Shown here: piece after piece, positions 1 to 5,608 of the stretch
Numbering within the stretch: position 1 is the stretch's first letter
Layout of the letters: each line of letters begins with the position of its first letter
Origin: DASSUC01 sp035649895
Lineage (GTDB): Bacteria; Actinomycetota; Actinomycetes; Mycobacteriales; Micromonosporaceae
Direction: 5' to 3'
DNA length: 11,972 nucleotides
Assembly: GCA_035649895.1 (NCBI GenBank)
Contig: DASRIS010000194.1
Coordinates: 1-11,972 of the forward strand
Program-made: the position numbers and the translations under genes
Notes under the pieces: model-generated
What the model was told of the DNA's origin: nothing
Seen by the model: only the letters and a program-made list of their open reading frames with translations
The model's database searches: none

Positions 1-889
1 GGCCAAAGGCACGCCGCACCAGCAGCGACTTGACCCGCCACAGGTCCCGGCAGCCGGTGGCGGTGACCAGGACCCCGTACAGGTCGGTGCGCAGGAACAG
101 CATGCACTGCCAGAGCGCGCTGGCGACGAGCACGAACACCAGCGCCGGTAGCGGGCGTACGGGTCCTAGAAAGAGCTGGGCGGTCAGCAGGGAGGCGAGC
201 ATGACCATGTCGACCGCCAGCCCGGCGAGCTGGGGTCCGTACCGCCGGCGGCGCGGCACGGTCCACAGCTGGGACAGGTCCGTCTCGAAGACGAGGAAGA
301 ACATCCGCCGGTCGATCCCGAACCGGGCCCGCAGGTCCTGTGCCCGTGCCGCCAGCCAGTGCCACATCTCGTGCAGGCCCACCAGGACGTAGGCGATCGG
401 GACCAGGACCAGCAGGCTGAGCCCGATGTCCCCGGCGACCAGGAGGTCGGCCGGGCGCGGCCAGAGGTCGGGGCGCACCACAAAGCAGCCGACCACCCAG
501 AGGGCGGCCAGGCCGTAGACGCACCAGGCGGCCGTGGAGAACAGCGGCCGTACGAGTGCCGCAGGGGGTCCGGCGACCCAGCCGCGGTGCTGTACCGGCG
601 CGCTCGGCGCTGGTGCCGGCGCGTCGCCGGTGTCGACGAACCCGAGCTCGGTGAGGGCTGCGACGAACTCCGCCATGTCGACCGGCTCGCCCGCGAACGC
701 CGCGGCCCGCGCGCCCGCCTCGGCGACCGTGGCGCCCTCCAGCAGCGCCCGCACCGCCACACCGCCCACGGCCGGCACGGCCACGAACACACCCCGCTCG
801 GGGTCGCCGATGAGGACGTCGTCTCCCTCGTCCACGACGGACAGCGGCCGCAGCCGGAGCGTGGCTGCGAAGGTATCCGAGCTACTCAC
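1..889 (-). CDS. Membrane HExxH (M50/S2P-like) zinc metalloprotease with N-terminal PqqD/RRE-like domain, 3' end outside window
   Basis: The gene runs off the window after 296 codons without a stop. The GTG start at 889 overlaps the stop of the ThiF-like gene as GTGA, so the two are probably translationally coupled. Residues 1-90 resemble a PqqD-like winged-helix peptide-binding domain (acidic, with a 'VLIGDPERGVFVAV' strand pair). Residues 91-110 form an Ala/Pro linker. Hydrophobic segments lie at about 118-138, 155-172, 222-242 and 247-266. The motif HEMWH (H173, E174, H177) follows the second segment, as expected for an intramembrane zinc protease. D269 in 'LRTDLY' after the last segment could be the third zinc ligand. 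Family knowledge: such proteins occur in RiPP clusters, where they may cut or export the peptide. I infer that it processes the 20-residue peptides encoded upstream. The HExxH-containing membrane protein call is firm; the substrate is inference. Confidence 0.8.
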   Translation of the reverse strand, partial: MSSSDTFAATLRLRPLSVVDEGDDVLIGDPERGVFVAVPAVGGVAVRALLEGATVAEAGARAAAFAGEPVDMAEFVAALTELGFVDTGDAPAPAPSAPVQHRGWVAGPPAALVRPLFSTAAWCVYGLAALWVVGCFVVRPDLWPRPADLLVAGDIGLSLLVLVPIAYVLVGLHEMWHWLAARAQDLRARFGIDRRMFFLVFETDLSQLWTVPRRRRYGPQLAGLAVDMVMLASLLTAQLFLGPVRPLPALVFVLVASALWQCMLFLRTDLYGVLVTATGCRDLWRVKSLLVRRAFG

Positions 890-2049
890 GCCGCCACCGC
901 CACGGTACGGGCCGCATCCGGAGCCGCAGCTGTGGTCGCGGTCGCGGTTGTTGTCGCCGTCGCAGTCGCGCACAGTGGACAGTCCGGGTTGCGCGGCCAT
1001 GGCTCGCGGCGCTGCGTGCACCCGCCGGCGACGTCCACGAGCACGTCGGCACCTGCCGCGTACGGCGGTTCGTAGCCGGTCAGGTACCGCAGCGCCTCGA
1101 ACGCCACGAGCGAGCCGACCAGGGCGGCCGATGGACCGTTGGCACGGTTGGCTCGAGGGATGCGGGCGCTGAGCCGCTGGGCGGCCATCGACAACGCGGA
1201 GAGGGTCGATGCCGAGCCCTGCCCAGCGGCGTAGGCGTGGATGCGGCACTCATAGCAGGCGCTGCGGCCCGGGTCGACCGAGAAGTAGATCAGCTGGGAA
1301 CCGGTCATGCCGCCGCGAACCCAGGGCACCCCGGCTGACATGCAGGCCTCGTTGACCCAGCTGTCGATGCGTTCACCCTGGTCGATCCCTGACACGACCA
1401 GGTCGACACCGGGAAGGAGGTCGGCCAGGTCATCCGGGCCGTGGACCCAGCGGCGCACCGCGTCGACCCTGATCCCGGAGTGGAAGTCACGGACCCATGC
1501 CGCCGCCCGGTGGACCTTGGAGGTGCCCAGGTCGGCTTCGCGGTACAGGAACTGCCGGGCCAGGTTCCTCGGCTCGACCTCGTCGTTGTCGAGCAGCGTG
1601 AGCCGGCCGACACCGAGACCGGCCAGGCTCTGCAGGACGTTGGAGCCGAGCCCGCCAACGCCCAGCTGCAGGACATGGGCGTCGCAGACGCGCCGCTGCA
1701 GGTCGGCGTCGGTGACCTCCAGCGAGGAGAACAGCTGGAAGAACGCGAGGTTGCTGAACAACCGTCCGGCGCCGTCGAGGTCGGTCGGCCGGTCCGGGTC
1801 GCGCAGGACTCGCAGGTCGTCAAGCGCGGACAGCGCCGCGGCGAGCTCGTCGACGCCGATGTCCAGCCCAGCTGCGGCGAGGGCCGCGCGCAGCTGCGGC
1901 GCCGTGCCTGGCCGGTCACGCAGCACGGTCAGCAGGATCTCGACCTGGCCCTCCGGGTCCTCCAGCTCGACCGAGCGGCTCGGGTCGCAGACGAGCACAA
2001 GCCCGTCGCCGACGCGTTCCCACTCACAGGTCTTCAGGCCAACTCGCAT
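886..2049 (-). CDS. ThiF/MoeB/MccB-like E1 adenylating enzyme with N-terminal RRE-like domain
   Basis: The product is 387 residues from the ATG at 2049, chosen because GGGAGGAGG lies 6 bases upstream. A longer reading from 2133 has no ribosome site. Residues 1-88 look like a small winged-helix peptide-binding (RRE/PqqD-like) domain. The E1-like fold follows: nucleotide loop GVGGLG (130-135), then the D154-N-D156...E159...N162...R165 signature, K178, D223 and R227 for ATP binding. A zinc site is made by C265/C268 and C357/C360. Known E1-like enzymes activate a peptide or protein C-terminal carboxylate as an acyl-adenylate. MccB of microcin C has a similar layout of peptide-clamp domain plus E1. 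I infer that it acts on the C-terminus of the two short peptides encoded just upstream. The last 27 residues are an Ala/Thr-rich tail unlike the rest. Confidence 0.88.
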   Translation of the reverse strand: MRVGLKTCEWERVGDGLVLVCDPSRSVELEDPEGQVEILLTVLRDRPGTAPQLRAALAAAGLDIGVDELAAALSALDDLRVLRDPDRPTDLDGAGRLFSNLAFFQLFSSLEVTDADLQRRVCDAHVLQLGVGGLGSNVLQSLAGLGVGRLTLLDNDEVEPRNLARQFLYREADLGTSKVHRAAAWVRDFHSGIRVDAVRRWVHGPDDLADLLPGVDLVVSGIDQGERIDSWVNEACMSAGVPWVRGGMTGSQLIYFSVDPGRSACYECRIHAYAAGQGSASTLSALSMAAQRLSARIPRANRANGPSAALVGSLVAFEALRYLTGYEPPYAAGADVLVDVAGGCTQRREPWPRNPDCPLCATATATTTATATTAAAPDAARTVAVAA

Positions 2050-2080
2050 GGCCAGCCTCCTCCCTCCGTAGCGCCGCCGA

Positions 2081-2120
2081 GCCGGCGGACGGTCGCGCAA
2101 CCCCGTGGCTATCCGCCGGC
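2081..2120 (-). promoter_or_regulatory. Inverted repeat in the leader of the ThiF-like gene
   Basis: Bases 2081-2089 (gccggcgga) and 2112-2120 (tccgccggc) are perfect reverse complements around a 22-base loop. The hairpin sits 32-71 bases upstream of the ThiF-like start and leaves its ribosome site free. A weaker 6-bp version with the same loop length (2377-2382 with 2405-2410) follows peptide B, so the structure belongs to the duplicated cassette. It could be an RNA-processing or stability element; its function is inferred. Confidence 0.55.
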
Positions 2121-2144
2121 ACCTGCCCGACACCTGGCGGTGGT

Positions 2145-2177
2145 GCGGATGGCCGCCCAGATACGGCGGCCATCCGC
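2145..2177 (-). terminator. Strong hairpin between peptide A and the enzyme genes (attenuator-like)
   Basis: Bases 2145-2157 and 2165-2177 form a perfect 13-bp GC-rich stem with a 7-base loop, starting 8 bases after the stop codon of peptide A in the direction of transcription. There is no U-tract, so it is not a textbook intrinsic terminator. A partial terminator or a 3'-end stabiliser would make much more peptide mRNA than enzyme mRNA, a common arrangement in peptide operons. The stem is seen directly; the attenuation role is inference. Confidence 0.6.
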
Positions 2178-2185
2178 GGTGCGAC

Positions 2186-2248
2186 TCAGGAGTCCGGAAC
2201 GTTGATCGTCGACTTCACCGACTCGACTGCGCGAACCACGATCTTCAC
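2186..2248 (-). CDS. 20-residue putative RiPP precursor peptide A
   Basis: A GTG start at 2248 gives MKIVVRAVESVKSTINVPDS followed by TGA. The ribosome site AGGAGGTGA ends with the same spacing to the start (8 bases after GGAGG) as in the sister gene, which fixes the GTG. The peptide shares 16 of 20 residues with peptide B. Differences are Ala/Thr at position 7 and Ile-Asn-Val versus Gln-Ile-Ala at 15-17. There is no Cys and no signal peptide. The constant part KIVVR.VESVKST would be the recognition segment, while the variable tripeptide and the constant PDS end would be the modified or released part. It is first in line before the ThiF-like enzyme gene. I know of no named family with this sequence. 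Conservation of reading frame, length and start spacing between copies supports real translation. Confidence 0.75.
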   Translation of the reverse strand: MKIVVRAVESVKSTINVPDS

Positions 2249-2300
2249 TCTCGTCACCTCCTCCGCATCGATACGACGGGCTGCGTGGTCTCTCGCTGCG

Positions 2301-2320
2301 CCACCGGCCCGTGGCGGTGG
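2301..2320 (-). promoter_or_regulatory. Inverted repeat in the leader of peptide A
   Basis: CCACCG (2301-2306) and CGGTGG (2315-2320) pair around 8 bases, about 50 bases upstream of the GTG start of peptide A. The same arms occur at the equivalent place before peptide B although the loop differs, which suggests the arms matter. It may be an RNA hairpin or a protein-binding dyad. Confidence 0.45.
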
Positions 2321-2418
2321 TTCAGGTTCTCAGGCCAGCTCGCCGGGCCCGCTTCCCTGCGCAGCACTGCCGCCCTGGCGGAGGTCGCCCAACCACGGCA
2401 ACCGTCCGCCGGCGCCGC

Positions 2419-2481
2419 TCAGGAGTCCGGGGCGATCTGCGTCGACTTCACCGACTCGACCGTGCGAACCACGATCTTCAT
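2419..2481 (-). CDS. 20-residue putative RiPP precursor peptide B
   Basis: The ATG at 2481 gives MKIVVRTVESVKSTQIAPDS followed by TGA. AGGAGGTGA lies 8 bases upstream (counted from GGAGG). The same frame stays open further upstream to 2658, but that extension has no ribosome site and is not shared with the sister gene, so the short form is the gene. It is the first gene after the presumed operon promoter and has a CCACCG...CGGTGG inverted repeat in its leader. The nearly identical N-terminal 14 residues and C-terminal PDS, with a different tripeptide in between, look like two variants of one precursor for the same enzymes. The role as precursor is inferred from size, copy number and neighbours. 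Confidence 0.78.
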   Translation of the reverse strand: MKIVVRTVESVKSTQIAPDS

Positions 2482-2533
2482 CACTGTCACCTCCTCGGCA
2501 CCGGTACGACCGCCTGCGCGGTGTCTCGCTGCG

Positions 2534-2554
2534 CCACCGCCCTCGTGACGGTGG
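2534..2554 (-). promoter_or_regulatory. Inverted repeat in the leader of peptide B
   Basis: CCACCG (2534-2539) and CGGTGG (2549-2554) pair around 9 bases, about 50 bases upstream of the ATG of peptide B. It is the counterpart of the dyad at 2301-2320. Arms are conserved between copies while the loop has changed. Confidence 0.45.
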
Positions 2555-2575
2555 TCGCCGCCACAGTCGCAGACC

Positions 2576-2608
2576 AGCATGGGCCGCAACGTTGTGGAAT
2601 CGTTGTGG
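2576..2608 (-). promoter_or_regulatory. Candidate SARP-activated promoter of the peptide operon
   Basis: The 8-mer CGTTGTGG (plus strand) occurs at 2590-2597 and again at 2601-2608, an exact direct repeat with 11-bp period. On the minus strand the last repeat is followed by 8 bases and then CATGCT (2581-2576), a weak -10-like box. Known SARPs bind direct repeats of 6-8 bp at 11-bp period that end about 8 bp before the -10. The adjacent divergent gene encodes a SARP. A start near 2569 would leave a leader of about 88 bases before peptide B. The repeat is seen directly; promoter function is inferred. Confidence 0.5.
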
Positions 2609-2640
2609 TTCGATGCCCACCACCGTCGGACGTGGACGCA

Positions 2641-2667
2641 GGGACACTGGGGACACACGGGAGACGT
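2641..2667 (+). repeat. Three tandem 9-bp repeats just before the SARP start
   Basis: GGGACACTG, GGGACACAC and GGGAGACGT follow one another directly, ending 4 bases before the GTG at 2672. The third copy supplies the probable ribosome site (GGGAGA). Such repeats at the 5' end of a regulator gene could be an operator for autoregulation or a chance slippage product. Confidence 0.4.
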
Positions 2668-2671
2668 CGTG

Positions 2672-5608
2672 GTGGAGTACCGACTGCTGGGTCCGGTGCA
2701 GATATCGGCCGACGGAAGCCTGCTAGGGAGCGGTCAGCCGCGGCAGCGGGCCGTGCTGGCGGCGCTGCTGGCCGACGCCGGCCAGGTCGTCAGGTGGGAC
2801 ACGCTCCTGCACCGGGTGTGGGGAGAGGCTATACCGGTCGACGCGCGTGGCAGCGCTCGGGCGCACATCTCGCGGATCCGCCGGGTGCTGCGGGAGTCCC
2901 CCGGCCCGGCCGGGGCCACCGCCGCGGACCGGCTCGTGCACGAGTCCGGCGGGTACGTGCTGAAGGTCGATCCTGACTGCGTTGACCTGCACCGGTTCCG
3001 CCGGCTCGTCCGCCGCGCCCGCGCCGCCGGCTGCGGCCAGGACCGGGTGGCGTTGCTCCGCGAGGCGGTGGGGCTGTGGCGTGGCGACGCGCTCGCCGGC
3101 GTCCCCGGCGCATGGGCCGCCCGGACGCGCGAGGGATGGGCGAAGGAGCGGCTGGACGCGGTGGTGGCGTGGGCCGGCGCGGAGCTGGCGGTGCACAACC
3201 CTGCCGTACTCGTGGGCCCGCTGACGGACCTGACCGGCCGGTACCCCTTCGTGGAGCCCCTCACCGCTGCCCTGGTCCGGACGTTGCACGCGCTCGGCCA
3301 TACCGCCGACGCGATCGAGGAGTACGCCCGGTTGCGTAGCCGGCTCGCCGACGAGCTCGGTATCGACCCGGGGCACGAGCTTCAGTCGCTGCACCAGGCG
3401 ATACTGCGCGGTGACCCGGTCGGGGCCGGCCCCGCAGCCGGCGAGCGGCGGTCGGCGCCCGCGCCAGTACCCGCCCAGCTGCCAGCGGACCTGCACGGCT
3501 TCGCCGGCCGTGGGGCGCAGCTGGCCCATCTGGACGAGCTCGCCGGCGGGGTGGCGGCCGCACCCACCGCCGTCGTGATCTCCGCGGTCTGCGGCACCGC
3601 AGGAGTCGGCAAGACGGCCCTCGCGGTGCACTGGGCCCACCGGGTCACCGACCGGTTTCCCGACGGGCAGCTCTACGTCGACCTGCGCGGCCTCGACCCG
3701 GGTGGGGCACCGATGAGCCCAGCCGAGGCGCTGCGCGGTTTCCTCGATGCGCTCGGCGTGCCGGCCGAGCAGATGCCCGCCGGGACGGACGACCGGGCTG
3801 CCCGGTACCGCAGCCTGCTGGCGGGCAGACGGGTGCTGGTGGTGCTGGACAACGCGCGCGACGCGGAGCAGGTCCGTCCGCTGCTTCCCGGCACGCCGCG
3901 GTCCATGGTGGTCGTGACCAGCCGTGACCGGCTCACCTCGCTGGTCACGGCGTACGGCGCCCGCCCGCTGACCCTGGACCTGCTGTCCCCGCAGGAGGGC
4001 CGGCAGCTGCTCGCGCACCGGCTCGGCGCGGCGCGGGTCGCCGCGGAGCCCGAACCGGTCGAGCAGATCGTGGCCGCGTGCGCCGGGCTGCCGCTCGCCC
4101 TTGCGATCGCGGCTGCCCGGGCGCAGCAGACCGGCTTTCCGCTCGCCACCATCGCCAGCGAGCTCGACGACACCCGCGGACGGTTGGACGTGCTGGACGC
4201 CGGCGAGCCGAACAGCCAGGTCCGCGCGGTGTTCTCGTGGTCGTACGCCACACTCACCCCGCGCGCGGCCAGGCTGTTCCGGTTGCTGGGCCTGCACCTC
4301 GGCCCGGACACCTCCGCTTTCGCGGCGGCCAGCCTGGCCGGCCGGCCCCTGCCGGAGGCCCGCCGGCTGTGCGCCGAGCTCGTCCGCGCCAGCCTCCTGG
4401 CCGAGCCGGCACCCGGCCGGTACGCCTTCCACGACCTCCTGCGCGCGTACGCCGCCGAACAGGCGTACGCCAGGCACAGCCCCGGTGAACACCGCGCCGC
4501 CCGGGCGCGGCTGCTGGACCACCACCTGCATACGGCACACACCGCGGCCCGGATCATCCATCCGCACCGGGACCCGATCCCCATCCCGCTCACCACGCTC
4601 GCGCCCGGCGCGGTACTGCAGGCCCCCGCCGGCCACCGGCAGGCGATGGCGTGGTTCGCCTCCGAACACCAGGTTCTGCTGGCCACGCTGCGCCACGCCG
4701 CCGAGTCCGGCTTTGACACCCACGCCTGGCAGCTCGCCTGGGCCCTCGACCCGTACCTCGACCGGCGCGGGTACTGGCACGACCGCGCCGCAGCCTGGCA
4801 CACCGCCCTGCGGGCCGCCTACCGCCTCGACAATCCGCCCGCGCAGGCCGGTGCGCATCACAGCCTGGCGCACAACGACCTCCAGCTCGGCGAGCCCGCC
4901 AGCTCCCGGTCGCACCTGGTGCAGGCACTCCTGCTCTACGCCAGGCTCGGCGACCTGACCGGCCAGGCGTTCGTGCACGGCCTGCTCGCGTCCCTGAGCG
5001 AACGCCAGAGCCGCTACCGGCAGGCCCTCGGCCACGCCCGCCGGGCCCTCACCCGCTACCGGTCCGCCCGCCACGACCGCGGGCAGGCGACGGCGCTGAA
5101 CGCGGTCGGCTGGTACCACGCGCTGCTCGGCGAGCATGCCACCGCGCTGCGGTACGGCCAGCAGGCGCTCGTCCTGCTCCAGCAGCTGGGCGACCGGGAC
5201 GGGACAGCCGCCGCCTGGGACAGGCTCGGCCACGCACACCACCACCTCGGTCACCACACCGAGGCCGTGGCCTGCTACCGCCAAGCCCTCGCCCTCTTCG
5301 GCGACCTCGGCTACCGCGCGCAGGAAGCGGAGACCCTCACCCACCTCGGAGACGCCCACCGCGCCGCCGGTGACCTCGACGCCGCCCGGGCGGCCTGGCA
5401 GCGCGCCTTGGCGGTCCGCACCGAGCTCGGCCACAACGACACCGGGCCCGCCCGTACCAGGGTCGGCAGGCTCGCCGGCGCCGGCGAACGCGGCCCGGGT
5501 GGCCCCGACCGGCCCGGCGGCCAGCCCGCGGTCGCAGGCCAGCCGCCAGATAGTCACCGGATACGGGAGACGGGCCAGGGATCACGTCAGGGCCGGGCCA
5601 CCGGCTAG
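2672..5608 (+). CDS. SARP-family regulator with BTAD, NB-ARC and TPR domains (AfsR-like architecture)
   Basis: The product is 978 residues from the GTG at 2672, preceded by GGGAGA at 7-base spacing. The protein then begins VEYRLLGPV, the usual SARP N-terminus. An in-frame ATG at 2579 has no ribosome site. Residues 1-100 form the OmpR-like winged-helix DNA-binding domain (PRQRAVLAALL, then the HISRIRRVLRE recognition region). About 100-245 is the bacterial transcriptional activation domain. The NB-ARC NTPase has P-loop GTAGVGKT (308-315), Walker B VLVVLDN (388-394), sensor TSRDR (416-420) and GLPLAL (472-477). TPR repeats span roughly 725-930. A Gly/Pro-rich tail of about 45 residues ends the protein. 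It is divergent from the peptide operon with a SARP-type repeat between them, so control of that operon is likely. Length matches AfsR-type proteins. The stop overlaps the convergent protease stop. Confidence 0.93.
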   Translation: MEYRLLGPVQISADGSLLGSGQPRQRAVLAALLADAGQVVRWDTLLHRVWGEAIPVDARGSARAHISRIRRVLRESPGPAGATAADRLVHESGGYVLKVDPDCVDLHRFRRLVRRARAAGCGQDRVALLREAVGLWRGDALAGVPGAWAARTREGWAKERLDAVVAWAGAELAVHNPAVLVGPLTDLTGRYPFVEPLTAALVRTLHALGHTADAIEEYARLRSRLADELGIDPGHELQSLHQAILRGDPVGAGPAAGERRSAPAPVPAQLPADLHGFAGRGAQLAHLDELAGGVAAAPTAVVISAVCGTAGVGKTALAVHWAHRVTDRFPDGQLYVDLRGLDPGGAPMSPAEALRGFLDALGVPAEQMPAGTDDRAARYRSLLAGRRVLVVLDNARDAEQVRPLLPGTPRSMVVVTSRDRLTSLVTAYGARPLTLDLLSPQEGRQLLAHRLGAARVAAEPEPVEQIVAACAGLPLALAIAAARAQQTGFPLATIASELDDTRGRLDVLDAGEPNSQVRAVFSWSYATLTPRAARLFRLLGLHLGPDTSAFAAASLAGRPLPEARRLCAELVRASLLAEPAPGRYAFHDLLRAYAAEQAYARHSPGEHRAARARLLDHHLHTAHTAARIIHPHRDPIPIPLTTLAPGAVLQAPAGHRQAMAWFASEHQVLLATLRHAAESGFDTHAWQLAWALDPYLDRRGYWHDRAAAWHTALRAAYRLDNPPAQAGAHHSLAHNDLQLGEPASSRSHLVQALLLYARLGDLTGQAFVHGLLASLSERQSRYRQALGHARRALTRYRSARHDRGQATALNAVGWYHALLGEHATALRYGQQALVLLQQLGDRDGTAAAWDRLGHAHHHLGHHTEAVACYRQALALFGDLGYRAQEAETLTHLGDAHRAAGDLDAARAAWQRALAVRTELGHNDTGPARTRVGRLAGAGERGPGGPDRPGGQPAVAGQPPDSHRIRETGQGSRQGRATG

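Larger units (their letters stand above)
2076..2320 (-). repeat. Peptide-gene cassette A of a tandem duplication
   Basis: This stretch matches 2371-2554 along nearly its whole length. The shared parts are the downstream block around 'ggtcgc.caacc', the 63-base peptide gene, the AGGAGGTGA ribosome site, the block 'tctcgctgcgccaccg' and an inverted repeat. Copy A carries about 62 extra bases (about 2121-2183), including a perfect 13-bp hairpin that is absent from copy B. The copies are roughly 80 percent identical by eye over the peptide gene and its leader. Confidence 0.8.
2371..2554 (-). repeat. Peptide-gene cassette B of a tandem duplication
   Basis: This is the promoter-proximal copy, paired with 2076-2320. 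The order of blocks is the same, but the hairpin insert found downstream of peptide A is missing. Only 2321-2370 lies between the two cassettes, and I see no gene there. Duplication of the leader as well as the gene suggests that each peptide is meant to be translated independently. Confidence 0.78.

Noticed and set aside
184..1172. Several open frames of 200-240 codons on both strands at the left end
   Set aside because: They compete with the ThiF-like and HExxH reading frames, which have family motifs and coupled start/stop signals. The others are Arg/Ala-rich shadows.
2050..2133. Longer N-terminus for the ThiF-like protein from ATG 2133
   Set aside because: The added 28 residues are Arg-rich, run through the leader hairpin, and lack a ribosome site. 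The ATG at 2049 has GGGAGGAGG.
886..2481. Calling the operon a microcin C type cluster
   Set aside because: The E1-like enzyme resembles MccB in layout, but the peptides are 20 residues ending in Ser, not a heptapeptide ending in Asn, and a membrane metalloprotease takes the next place.
2482..2658. Longer 79-residue version of peptide B
   Set aside because: The upstream part has no ribosome site, crosses the presumed promoter, and has no counterpart at the sister peptide. The 20-residue form is conserved in both copies.
2723..5557. 944-residue open frame on the minus strand opposite the SARP gene
   Set aside because: It is a frame shadow of GC-rich coding DNA: Gly/Arg/Val-rich with no recognisable domain, while the plus strand has a complete SARP/NB-ARC/TPR protein.
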